In this document: positions 15,790 through 22,802 of the stretch, one piece after another
Layout of the letters: every line of letters starts with the position of its first letter
Position numbering within the stretch: position 1 is the stretch's first letter
From: a virus
Length of the DNA: 24,728 nucleotides
Reading direction: 5' to 3' (one strand)
IMG/VR virus record: IMGVR_UViG_3300036715_002626
Coordinates: 1 to 24,728 of that record
Translations under genes and position numbers: made by a program
The notes under the pieces: generated by a model
What the model was told of the DNA's origin: nothing
The model's database searches: none
The model's input: the letters and a program-made list of their open reading frames with translations, nothing else

Positions 15790-17201
15790 GCCAGCACCTC
15801 ATCATCAACGGTGGTGGCGCGCTCGGCGGCAACCTGTTCGAACGATTGACCTGTTGCCAGCAGCGTGACCGGCACGCCAGGGTGGTTCTGCTGAAAGCGC
15901 TTGATGGCCACGTCCACGTACTGCGGTGCGATCTCCATGCTGCGGCAGAGGCGGCCAGTGCGCTGCGCAGCCAGCATCGTGGTACCGCTTCCACCGAAGG
16001 GCTCGAACACAATGTCTCCGGCTTCGGTGTAAGCCTCGATGGCAAACTCCGGCAACGCCACCGGGAACACAGCCGGGTGATCGATGTCCTGCCCGATCTT
16101 GCCCTTGTGGCGCATCACGCGGATCACCGAGTCGGGGATGCGAGTGTCCTGCGTCGGCTGACCCTTGTGTGTCCAGCCGCCGACCTCGCCATCCTTGCCG
16201 CGCATCGCCGTGGACGTCCCGTCAGCGCGCAGGTGCGATTCCTGCCCAGCGTGCTTGCAGGGCACGATCTTGTTCGGCTTGCGGCTTTCGCGGTTGAAGT
16301 GGAAGACGAACTCGAAGCTCGGGGCCAGTCGGCCCTGCCAGTCGCCAGGCATCCCCGGCCCCTGATCCCAGACGTACCACGCAAAGCGCCGCCAGCCCTG
16401 CTGGCGCATCCAAGATAGCCAACCGTCCCAATACGGGATCACTTCGTTGTCGCGGTGGATGAGGCCAAGGTTGACCAGCACCTGACCATCGGTCGCCATC
16501 GGCAGGTGTGCAAACACGCCGCGCATCAGGCCATCCCAATCGGTGATGCCGCCCGAGGTGTAATCGCGCTGGTTGCCGTAGGGCGGCGAGGTGAAGCACA
16601 GGCGAGAGACTTCACCCTTCATCAGCGCAGCGACCACGTCCCGGTCGGTGGCGTCGCCACAAATCAGGCGGTGCGACCCGATGGCCCAGACATCGCCGGG
16701 GCGCGACACCGCCACGACCGGCGCATCCGGCACGTCGTCCGCTGCGTCCGGCTCGTCGGTATCCGGCTCCGGGTCGGTACCGTCGTCGGTCACATCACCC
16801 GTGAGCAGCGCTTCAATCTCGGCATCCTCGAAACCGGTCAGGGCAAGGTCGTACCCGGCCTCGGACAAATCGGCCAGCTCCAGGGCCAGCATCTCTTCGT
16901 CCCAGCCCGCATCAAGCGCCAGCCGGTTGTCGGCGATCACCAGCGCCCGTTTCTGCGCGACGGTCAGATGGGCCAGTTCGATCACCGGCACCTGATCCAG
17001 GCCGAGCTTGCGGGCAGCGGCCAGACGCCCATGCCCGGCGATGATGCCGTTGTCGCCATCGACCAGGATCGGGTTCGTCCAGCCGTACTCGACGATGCTG
17101 GCCGCTATCTTGGCGATCTGGCCATCGGCGTGTGTGCGCGGATTGCGGGCGTAGGGAATCAGCGCCTCGACCTTGCGGTACTCGACGTTGAGCGTGTTCA
17201 A
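15786..17201 (-). CDS. ParB-like domain / DNA methyltransferase fusion (SPPY type)
   Basis: This 471-residue paralogue of the next gene has the same order: ParB-like domain (about 5-135) with ARNPRTHADGQ and AGHGRLAAA, a long Asp/Pro-rich linker (136-160), then the methyltransferase. The catalytic motif is TSPPYGNQ (204-211) and the SAM motif FEPFGGSGTT (399-408). An SPPY motif is common in N4-cytosine enzymes, so it may modify a different base from its DPPY neighbour; this is inference. The only start found is TTG at 17201, with GGGAAG upstream and a terminator-like hairpin just before it. Low expression or tight control is possible. Confidence 0.92.
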   Translation of the reverse strand: MNTLNVEYRKVEALIPYARNPRTHADGQIAKIAASIVEYGWTNPILVDGDNGIIAGHGRLAAARKLGLDQVPVIELAHLTVAQKRALVIADNRLALDAGWDEEMLALELADLSEAGYDLALTGFEDAEIEALLTGDVTDDGTDPEPDTDEPDAADDVPDAPVVAVSRPGDVWAIGSHRLICGDATDRDVVAALMKGEVSRLCFTSPPYGNQRDYTSGGITDWDGLMRGVFAHLPMATDGQVLVNLGLIHRDNEVIPYWDGWLSWMRQQGWRRFAWYVWDQGPGMPGDWQGRLAPSFEFVFHFNRESRKPNKIVPCKHAGQESHLRADGTSTAMRGKDGEVGGWTHKGQPTQDTRIPDSVIRVMRHKGKIGQDIDHPAVFPVALPEFAIEAYTEAGDIVFEPFGGSGTTMLAAQRTGRLCRSMEIAPQYVDVAIKRFQQNHPGVPVTLLATGQSFEQVAAERATTVDDEVLA

Positions 17202-17210
17202 AGTGGACTT

Positions 17211-17251
17211 CCCAAAAGCAAAACCCGCCGAGCGTTGCCGCCGGGCGGGTT
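17211..17251 (-). terminator. terminator-like hairpin before the SPPY methyltransferase gene
   Basis: AACCCGCC (17222-17229) pairs with GGCGGGTT (17244-17251) across a 14-base GC-rich loop. On the minus strand the stem is followed by TTTTGCTTTT, the form of a rho-independent terminator. It ends only about ten bases before the TTG start, so it more likely attenuates than ends an operon. Its stem matches that of the hairpin before the capsid gene. Confidence 0.65.
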
Positions 17252-17276
17252 GGGTGAATGAAGATTCTGGTGGGGT

Positions 17277-17331
17277 GGTAACTGCGCCTGGGGGTGGTAA
17301 CCGGGGCCGGTAACCTGGCCGACTGGTAACC
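17277..17331. repeat. four GGTAAC repeats (candidate operator or iterons)
   Basis: GGTAAC begins at 17277, 17296, 17309 and 17325. The last three are GGTAACC, a 7-base interrupted palindrome, and the first two share the longer GGGGTGGTAAC. Spacings are 19, 13 and 16 bases, so they are not in perfect helical phase. They lie about 75-130 bases upstream of the methyltransferase start. Confidence 0.6.
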
Positions 17332-17545
17332 TTGCCCGCGCCCTGACGCTAAAAAAGCGCCGCGCTCGCGCCCCCCGCATGGGATTTTGGACAGGAAGGA
17401 CCCGTCGAATTTTCTGACCGGAAGCGATGTAGGCGTCACACCCACACCGCTCGCCAGATCATAGCTGTCATCCTATCAAAATCCGGCCTTTGTGTTGCAT
17501 GCCAGTTTCATCCAAAAATGCCCAGAAGCCTTAAACCAAAGACAT

Positions 17546-17983
17546 TCACGGTATGTATTGCTCTACTTGCCTCTCCAGTTTGGAAGAGTGACCGACGGCT
17601 GCGGTCTGGCGACCGTTCAGATGATCGGCCACGATCTGCAATGCCTTCTGCCACCGCCGCCAGGCAGTCGTGCGGTCACGCCCGAGGCGGCGGCAGATGA
17701 ACTTCCACTCGTAGTGCTTGGCGCGCATCCAAACCAAATGCCGCTGCTCCACCTCCAGCCACTGCATCCAGCGCATCGTCTCCAGCATCCGTTCGATGGC
17801 CTCGGGAGTTGGGGGAAGTGGCCGGTATTCGTAGTCCTTGTCGTCGAAGCCTTCCCACCCATCGCGCACGAAGGCTGGCCACACGTTGAAGTAGCCTTGA
17901 ACCCTGACCCGTGGCAGTCGCCGTCCCGTCTCGGCCGCCTCGGCAAACCGGGTCGCCACGTCGTCGATCGTCCACTCAGCCAT
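17546..17983 (-). CDS. DUF6362 family phage protein (HTH-like)
   Basis: This 145-residue protein begins MAEWTIDDVATRFAEAAETG and overlaps the end of the upstream gene by eight bases, behind GGAGG. It contains LPRVRVQGYFNVWP (residues 23-36), a Trp-rich helical centre, and a C-terminal segment KFICRRLGRDRTTAWRRWQKAL that reads like a helix-turn-helix with a basic recognition helix. It matches the family I recall as DUF6362, common in proteobacterial prophages near replication or packaging genes. DNA binding and regulation of the adjacent gap are plausible but unproven. It is the last gene of the early minus-strand run. Confidence 0.88.
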   Translation of the reverse strand: MAEWTIDDVATRFAEAAETGRRLPRVRVQGYFNVWPAFVRDGWEGFDDKDYEYRPLPPTPEAIERMLETMRWMQWLEVEQRHLVWMRAKHYEWKFICRRLGRDRTTAWRRWQKALQIVADHLNGRQTAAVGHSSKLERQVEQYIP

Positions 17984-18176
17984 GGCGTTTCCCTCCGTAC
18001 AGGCGTTCTCCAAGTCGTCGCACGAACTCGCGCTCGACGAAATCCAACCGCTTGTCCTCCTCGGATACCACGAGGATGTGCTGGTCGCGCCAACCCTGGC
18101 GTTTGATGCTCTCCGGATCCTCGCGGGAAGAACTGCGATCGAGCGGGCAGCGGTATTGCTGTGCCGGGATCTTCAC
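17976..18176 (-). CDS. small conserved phage protein
   Basis: This 66-residue protein starts with GTG (MKIPAQQYRCPLDR), placed one base after the stop of the resolvase gene with GGAGG ahead. It is strongly charged, with SREDPESIKRQGWRDQHILV and EDKRLDFVEREFVRRLGERLYG. I recall such proteins in other proteobacterial prophages next to a RuvC-like gene, without known function. It overlaps the DUF6362 gene by eight bases, so the resolvase, this gene and DUF6362 are probably translated together. Confidence 0.82.
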   Translation of the reverse strand: MKIPAQQYRCPLDRSSSREDPESIKRQGWRDQHILVVSEEDKRLDFVEREFVRRLGERLYGGKRHG

Positions 18177-18177
18177 G

Positions 18178-18642
18178 TCAGACCTCCTGCGTCTCGATGG
18201 CCCAGTGCAGCAGTGCCAGGGCATCGGCTTCGTTGTCATCAACCGGAGCGTGGCCACGCGCACGAACGGCTGTGATCACGTCCTCCTTGCCTGCATTACC
18301 TTTGCCGGTCGCGTGCTTCTTGATCGTGCCGACTGGCACGCCCTGGTACGGGATCTGGTGGTGCTCGCACCACGCCGTGAGCGTGGCCAGGAATCCGCCG
18401 TAGGCGTGCGCGGCATCGGTCGAGACGTGGCGGCGCACTTCCTCGAAGTAGAGGCAATCGATGCCGTCGCCGGATTGCTTGATCTCCGTGAGCCAGCGCT
18501 TGAAACGCAGGAAGCGCATGCCACCCCCTTCGAAGCGTTGTGGGCGGAAGCTCTCGGAGCCACTCGTGATGTGGCCGTCGTTACCGTGCAGCGCCCAGCC
18601 GGTGGTGGTGCCCAGATCGAGGGCGAGGATGGTCGTGGTCAT
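18178..18642 (-). CDS. RuvC-like Holliday junction resolvase
   Basis: This 154-residue protein begins MTTTILALDLGTTTGWAL. The RNase H-fold acidic residues are Asp9 in LALDLG, Glu67 or Glu68 in LYFEEVRRH, and Asp136/Asp140 in DDNEADALALL. The TIKKHATGKGNAGK segment (107-120) is typical of RuvC-family substrate-binding loops. Length and motifs fit phage RuvC-type resolvases, which cut branched DNA before packaging. The ATG at 18642, behind AAGGA, is chosen; a longer frame would run through the inverted repeat. It is the first gene after that repeat, and the primase-helicase lies beyond it. Confidence 0.92.
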   Translation of the reverse strand: MTTTILALDLGTTTGWALHGNDGHITSGSESFRPQRFEGGGMRFLRFKRWLTEIKQSGDGIDCLYFEEVRRHVSTDAAHAYGGFLATLTAWCEHHQIPYQGVPVGTIKKHATGKGNAGKEDVITAVRARGHAPVDDNEADALALLHWAIETQEV

Positions 18643-18666
18643 GGTGTCAGTCCTTGTTTGGGAACA

Positions 18667-18767
18667 GGTCTGACGCTTCCGACGGATCATGTCGTAACTC
18701 TCCGTGACGCGCGCACGCGCACGCGCGTATAGAGAGTTACGATGTAGAGCGTCGGAAGCGTCAGGCC
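18667..18767. repeat. large nested inverted repeat / potential cruciform
   Basis: Three nested dyads share one centre. The outer arms are 18667-18683 and 18751-18767 (17 bases, one mismatch, core CTGACGCTTCCGAC). The middle arms are 18692-18702 and 18732-18742 (11 bases, perfect). The inner arms are 18707-18713 and 18722-18728 (ACGCGCG/CGCGCGT). The outer and middle stems are separated by symmetrical 8-base internal loops. It fills most of the 143-base gap between primase-helicase and resolvase. It lacks a T run, so an origin-like or structural role is more likely than termination. Confidence 0.85.
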
Positions 18768-18785
18768 GGTGTGTCGTCATCGGGT

Positions 18786-21068
18786 TCAGTTGTCGGCATA
18801 AGGGGTGTAGGCCGGCTTGGGCGGATTCTTGAGACCCACGCCCCGAAAGCCGCGCACACCCACACTGTTGCGCCACTTCTCCAGCCCGCGCGTGATCAAG
18901 AGATCGGAGAAGCGCCGCTGCGAGCCGACAAACTCACCGGCACTGTCGGCCCACTGCTTCCAGTCATTGAAAAGTTCGGCGGTCAACGACTTGGCGTTGG
19001 CTTCGCGCACGCAGCGCTCGTCGAGCCAGCGGCCTAGCGCGTCCTCAGCTTCGAAATACTCCTCGGTGGCTTCCACCACACGCCGGGGCGGATCGAGTCG
19101 TCCATGGCGCTGCCAGTCCAGACACCCTTGAACCGCCCAGGCCAGAATGCCGTCACGCTCGGCCAGCAATTTCTGCTGCAGGTGCTTGTCGCGGCGCTCA
19201 GGCGGCACGGTAATCGTGAAGGGGATCAGGTGCAGTCGACGCTTCATCGCCTCGTCGATGTTGCGAATGGCCGGCTTGTGGTTGCCAGCGACAAAGAGCT
19301 TGAACTGCGGGAAGAACTCGAAGAAGTCCTGGCGCATGAAGCGCGCGGAGATCTTGTCGCCACCGGTCAGGTTCTTGAGCTTCGATTCCGCCCAGCGTCG
19401 CCCCTGCTCGGTTTCGATCGCCGCGACGAAACGTGCACCGCGCAGGCCTGCCATATCGGTCGGGTGCCGATCAGTCCGCGTCTCCATGAAGGTGTCCATA
19501 GGCGCGTTTGTCGCGTAGTCCCCGAGGATGGTGGCCAGGGTGTTCACGAACACCGACTTGCCGTTCGCGCCAGTGCCATACAGGAAGAACAGTGCATGCT
19601 CCTGCGTCGAGCCGGTCAGCGCATAGCCCACCATTCGTTGCAGATAGGACTGCAATTCCACGTCACCACCCGTAACTTCATCGAGGAACCTTCGCCAGGT
19701 CGGGCAGTCACCTCCAGGTGTGGCCGTGGTGATCTTGGTCATCCGGTCGGCACGGTCATGTGGTCGCTGACGTCCAGTCTTGAGGTCGACAACGCCGCCT
19801 GGGGTGTTGAGCAGCCACGGATCAGAATCCCACTCCTCGGTGGTGGCGGCATGTCGACGATCTGCCCTGGCCAGCCGTTCCACACCGCCGACCGTGCTCG
19901 AACTGGCAAGCTTGGCCGCCACCTTGGGATTGTCTGCGCGCACAGCGGCGTGCCGGCAAACGCAGCGGATCAGATCGGTTGCGGCCAGCGTGTCCTCGGT
20001 TCGCCAACGATTGCCGTCCCACACCAGCCAGCGCCCCCAGCCTGCGACGTAACGCCAGTCACGGTGATAGCGCCGGGTAAAGGCCAGCGCCAGCGCGTCC
20101 TCCGTACCCCACACCGATTCGTCGCTACTGACGACGGGTTCGGCATCCTCTGTCACGTCGTGCATCTGCAATCGCGGGCCATGGGCGAGGAAAGCGGCGA
20201 CGTCAAAACCCTCGGCAATGGCATCGGCCGCATCCCAGCCGTCCGCCGCCTCCTCGGGCGGGTACAGGATGAAGCACGACTTCGCACCCGCCGACAGGAT
20301 GGCTTGTGCCGCCTGTGTCGCGTACTCCCAGCCCGGCTTATCACGGTCGGGCCAGATCAGCACGGATTTGCCTGCCAACGGCGACCAGTCGGTCTTCTCG
20401 ACCGGGGCGTTCGCGCCGTGCATCGCGGTGGTCGCCACGATGCCGGCATCGATCAAGGCCTGCGCGCACTTCTCGCCCTCGACCAGAACGACTTGGGCAG
20501 CATCCTTCATCCCCGGCTGGTTGTAGAGCGGGCGCGGGTCGGGCGGTGCCATCTTGCGCCGCTTCGCATCCCACGGCCGGAACTGCTTCTTTTGCCCTGG
20601 TGGGTCGTAGCGGTAGACCACCGCTACCAGGTGCCCACTGGCATCCAGGTAGTCCCACTTGGCCGTGGCCGGGCCCAGATCATCGACCGGGGCTTCCTTC
20701 CTGGCTTTGCGTGACGGCGCTAACCTGGCCCGTCCAAGCAGGTCGGCGGATTGCTCCAGCACCCGAGGGAAGTCGGCGTGGACATCGATGCCGAAATGCC
20801 CGCCGATCAGTGTGAAGATGTCGCCGCCGTCACCGGTAGCGCGATCCGTCCATAGCCCCGCCTTCTCGCCATCGAGTACCACCTCGAGGCTGTCGCCCGG
20901 ACTGCCCAGTGCGTCGCCGATGAGGAATTTGCCATTGCGCTTTTTTCCAGCAGGGAACATCGTGGTCAGCACCGACTCCAGGCGTACGAGCAGTTCTGCT
21001 CGAATCTCGTCGCGATCTGATTCCCGGCTGTGCTCCTCAGTTTGAGTCGTGTTGTTGAAGTCGATCAT
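18786..21068 (-). CDS. primase-helicase, P4 alpha / D5 type
   Basis: This 760-residue replication protein has a degenerate primase N-terminus (about residues 20-110). A TOPRIM-like part follows with VEGEK (196-200) and WPDRDKPG (239-246). A D5_N-like linker spans about 340-480. The SF3 helicase shows Walker A GTGANGKS (498-505), an acidic strand FVAAIETEQG (547-556), and sensor and arginine-finger-like FVAGNHKP and MKRRLHLIPF (592-617). It would prime and unwind phage DNA. The ATG (MIDFNN) overlaps the HTH gene stop in ATGA. A large plus-strand frame across 19104-20714 is antisense. Confidence 0.95.
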   Translation of the reverse strand: MIDFNNTTQTEEHSRESDRDEIRAELLVRLESVLTTMFPAGKKRNGKFLIGDALGSPGDSLEVVLDGEKAGLWTDRATGDGGDIFTLIGGHFGIDVHADFPRVLEQSADLLGRARLAPSRKARKEAPVDDLGPATAKWDYLDASGHLVAVVYRYDPPGQKKQFRPWDAKRRKMAPPDPRPLYNQPGMKDAAQVVLVEGEKCAQALIDAGIVATTAMHGANAPVEKTDWSPLAGKSVLIWPDRDKPGWEYATQAAQAILSAGAKSCFILYPPEEAADGWDAADAIAEGFDVAAFLAHGPRLQMHDVTEDAEPVVSSDESVWGTEDALALAFTRRYHRDWRYVAGWGRWLVWDGNRWRTEDTLAATDLIRCVCRHAAVRADNPKVAAKLASSSTVGGVERLARADRRHAATTEEWDSDPWLLNTPGGVVDLKTGRQRPHDRADRMTKITTATPGGDCPTWRRFLDEVTGGDVELQSYLQRMVGYALTGSTQEHALFFLYGTGANGKSVFVNTLATILGDYATNAPMDTFMETRTDRHPTDMAGLRGARFVAAIETEQGRRWAESKLKNLTGGDKISARFMRQDFFEFFPQFKLFVAGNHKPAIRNIDEAMKRRLHLIPFTITVPPERRDKHLQQKLLAERDGILAWAVQGCLDWQRHGRLDPPRRVVEATEEYFEAEDALGRWLDERCVREANAKSLTAELFNDWKQWADSAGEFVGSQRRFSDLLITRGLEKWRNSVGVRGFRGVGLKNPPKPAYTPYADN

Positions 21069-21319
21069 TCGGCCTCCTCGACGGGTGCGGCAGAATCCTG
21101 GGTATCCCGATCTTGGACGGCTGCGCTGCGCGCGGCCCAAGCGGAGAGTTCGGACAGGCGATAGCGCACGAGGCCGCCCATCAAATAGTGCGGAATCCGA
21201 TACTTGGTGCGCATCGCATGGTCGGAGAACCAGTAGTACGGCAGGCGTAGTGCGGCGGCCGCCTGCTTGGCATCGATCATCGGCTCGATGCCTTTCTCGG
21301 ATGTATTGTTGTCAGTCAT
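21065..21319 (-). CDS. small helix-turn-helix protein
   Basis: This 84-residue protein starts MTDNNTSEKGIEPMIDAKQA with GGAGG upstream and an ATGA overlap with the nuclease stop. The middle, IDAKQAAAALRLPYYWFSD followed by a basic stretch and GGLVRYRLSELSAWAA, has the layout of excisionase / AlpA-type winged HTH domains (about residues 14-62). The C-terminus is acidic. It could help the primase-helicase bind its origin or regulate this operon; neither can be decided. It also overlaps the primase start by four bases, so the two products are probably made in a fixed ratio. Confidence 0.82.
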   Translation of the reverse strand: MTDNNTSEKGIEPMIDAKQAAAALRLPYYWFSDHAMRTKYRIPHYLMGGLVRYRLSELSAWAARSAAVQDRDTQDSAAPVEEAE

Positions 21320-22053
21320 GATTGCATCCTCCAGCAGCGGTCCTGCCATGCGCACATTCGGCATTCGAAATGGGTCGGGTCATTGAAAGCGCGCGGCAGG
21401 AGTTCTCCTGCCTCAGTTGCCGTGATGACCTTCACCGCCCGATCCGACATGCGCTGGGCCAGGGCTGCGTCAAAGGGCACGAGCTCGGTGTAGATCTCCA
21501 TCGTGTCGGCGTTGAGGGCCGTGAAGATCGCAGGGTGCTCGTGCAGTTCGAGATAGGCTTGATAGATCGCCACTTGCGCGGCGTAGATGGGTTTGGCAAC
21601 GGCAAGACCGTGCTTCTCCAACTCGCGCCAGGACTTGTTACCCATGCACTTGCATTCCCAGAGCGCGGGATAGGCGAAGCCCTCGGGGCCACCGACGATG
21701 ACGCCGTCGATGTGCCCCTGCAGACGGTCGTCAGCCACCGAGAAACCGAACTGCTCGCCCTCGGCCTTGCGGGTGCGCAGGTCGAAGCCGGCATCACGCA
21801 GCCACGTCACCATGCAGTCCTCCATGACGTGGCCGCGCTCGAAGATGCGAAGCATCCGCCCGGGGATATCACGCCCATGGTCGACGGGTGCCTTGGCGTA
21901 TTCGAACTGCAGCGCGCGCTCGCAGGCCACACCGAGACGCGAGGCCCCAAGGTACTGGCGTTCGGACTGGCGGGCGCGGGCCTGCTGCATCCCAGCGTCG
22001 ACCAGGGCGGTGATCTGACCGGAGATGCTCGATGAGGAGTTGAAGTCGATCAT
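21316..22053 (-). CDS. Cas4-like PD-(D/E)XK nuclease with predicted Fe-S cluster
   Basis: This 245-residue protein shows the RecB-type nuclease residues: His75 in ERGHVME, Asp116 in GHIDGV, Glu133-Cys-Lys135 in LWECKCM, and Gln160 in AAQVAIYQAY. Cys44 together with Cys231, Cys234 and Cys240 (Cx2Cx5C) gives the four-cysteine pattern that holds a 4Fe-4S cluster in Cas4 and AddB. It is probably an exonuclease that makes single strands for recombination. The ATG (MIDFNS) overlaps the previous stop in ATGA, behind GGGAG. There is no CRISPR array or other cas gene, so this is a phage replication or recombination enzyme. Confidence 0.9.
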   Translation of the reverse strand: MIDFNSSSSISGQITALVDAGMQQARARQSERQYLGASRLGVACERALQFEYAKAPVDHGRDIPGRMLRIFERGHVMEDCMVTWLRDAGFDLRTRKAEGEQFGFSVADDRLQGHIDGVIVGGPEGFAYPALWECKCMGNKSWRELEKHGLAVAKPIYAAQVAIYQAYLELHEHPAIFTALNADTMEIYTELVPFDAALAQRMSDRAVKVITATEAGELLPRAFNDPTHFECRMCAWQDRCWRMQS

Positions 22054-22526
22054 GGCTTCGTCTCCCAAGGCAGGTCGTCCTCCAGGTCGGCGAAGGGGCT
22101 GGCCATCGGATCGGGGGTCGGAGCGATGCCACGCACCGGCGGGAACTTGGTTTCCTCGTGGTGTTCGACCATCGCCTCGGTGTAACAGGTGACGATGGCA
22201 TCGATCACCCGCAGCGCCTCAACTTCCGAATAGGCCCCGAGTGGCTTGTCGAAGCCGATCTCGCCTCCCGCGTCGCCGAATGACCGGAGGCATTTCTTCA
22301 TCGCTGCCAGTTCGACATCAGATGGATCGATCATGGCGACCTCCTTGCGGTCGACGTGACCTTCCTTGACCCGCAGCCAGTTGCCGTACAGCGCGTGAAA
22401 CGCGTCCTGGCAGCGGCGCGAGCAGAACACCCAGTCGATGGGGTAGCGCCGTGGGTCGCCGGTTTTGTGACGACCGTCGTTGTGCCCGAATCCACGGGCC
22501 TGTCGTTTGCAGACCCAGCATTTCAC
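22050..22526 (-). CDS. DUF6511 domain protein with N-terminal zinc-ribbon cysteines
   Basis: This 158-residue protein starts with GTG in a GTGA overlap with the previous stop, behind GGGAGG; longer frames upstream would cover the preceding gene. The N-terminus has CWVC (Cys3, Cys6) and CSRRC (Cys35, Cys39), probably binding zinc. The central DPSDVELAAMKKCLRSFGDA and LGAYSEVEALRVIDAIVTCY segments match the phage domain I recall as DUF6511. The C-terminus is acidic and Pro-rich, ending LEDDLPWETKP; acidic, aromatic tails of this kind can serve as protein-binding peptides. A role beside the recombination enzymes is inferred from position only. Confidence 0.87.
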   Translation of the reverse strand: MKCWVCKRQARGFGHNDGRHKTGDPRRYPIDWVFCSRRCQDAFHALYGNWLRVKEGHVDRKEVAMIDPSDVELAAMKKCLRSFGDAGGEIGFDKPLGAYSEVEALRVIDAIVTCYTEAMVEHHEETKFPPVRGIAPTPDPMASPFADLEDDLPWETKP

Positions 22527-22792
22527 GCCACCTCCCTCTTGCGATTGGGAAGGCGGCATCCCGGGCGCACACCATCCAGGAAGCCATCGGCGGTTACGTG
22601 AAACGTCGTGCCGGGATAAGCACAGCGACGCTGGCGGATCATGTCGCTCTGGTACTCGGTGGTGCAGTCCGCGCAGTACTTGCTGTCGCCCGGCTTGACC
22701 CGTTGGGCTGACGCTTTCCAGATGCGGTATTGCGCAGCGCTGGAAAAGCATAGCGGGAATCCGCCTCTACGCATAAGCAAAACGGTATCCAT
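22523..22792 (-). CDS. small cysteine-rich phage protein
   Basis: This 89-residue protein begins MDTVLLMRRGGFPLCFSSAA with a strong GGAGG ahead of the ATG. Cys40, Cys43 and Cys57 (CADC ... RRC), with Cys15 and Cys79 as further candidates, suggest a zinc-binding fold. The sequence RIWKASAQRVKPGDSKYCAD recalls small DNA- or RNA-binding zinc fingers of phage early regions. Function is unknown. It overlaps the DUF6511 gene by four bases, so these two zinc-type proteins are translated together, between the ssDNA-binding protein and the nuclease. Confidence 0.8.
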   Translation of the reverse strand: MDTVLLMRRGGFPLCFSSAAQYRIWKASAQRVKPGDSKYCADCTTEYQSDMIRQRRCAYPGTTFHVTADGFLDGVRPGCRLPNRKREVA

Positions 22793-22802
22793 GGTCGCCT
22801 CC

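Larger units (their letters stand above)
17202..17545. other. non-coding regulatory gap
   Basis: No credible gene is seen in these 344 bases. The left half (17202-17375) is GC-rich and contains a terminator-like hairpin, GGTAAC repeats, and a weak minus-strand terminator candidate (GC stem near 17357-17371 followed by six T). The right half (17400-17545) is relatively AT-rich and may hold a promoter for the methyltransferase genes. A minus-strand TATGAT at 17458-17463 lacks a good -35 box. Confidence 0.6.

Noticed and set aside
14527-17201. A complete restriction-modification system
   Set aside because: Two methyltransferases are present but no endonuclease or specificity subunit; the adjacent small genes show no nuclease motif.
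15786-17201. ParB-like domains taken as evidence of a plasmid-type partition system
   Set aside because: There is no ParA ATPase or parS-like array, and in phages this domain is regularly fused to methyltransferases.
19104-20714. A 536-codon open frame on the plus strand
   Set aside because: It is antisense to the primase-helicase, whose TOPRIM and Walker motifs are clear; long antisense frames are common in GC-rich DNA, and the translation shows no domain.
21316-22053. CRISPR-Cas locus suggested by the Cas4-like protein
   Set aside because: No repeat-spacer array and no cas1, cas2 or effector gene are seen; the neighbours are phage replication genes.
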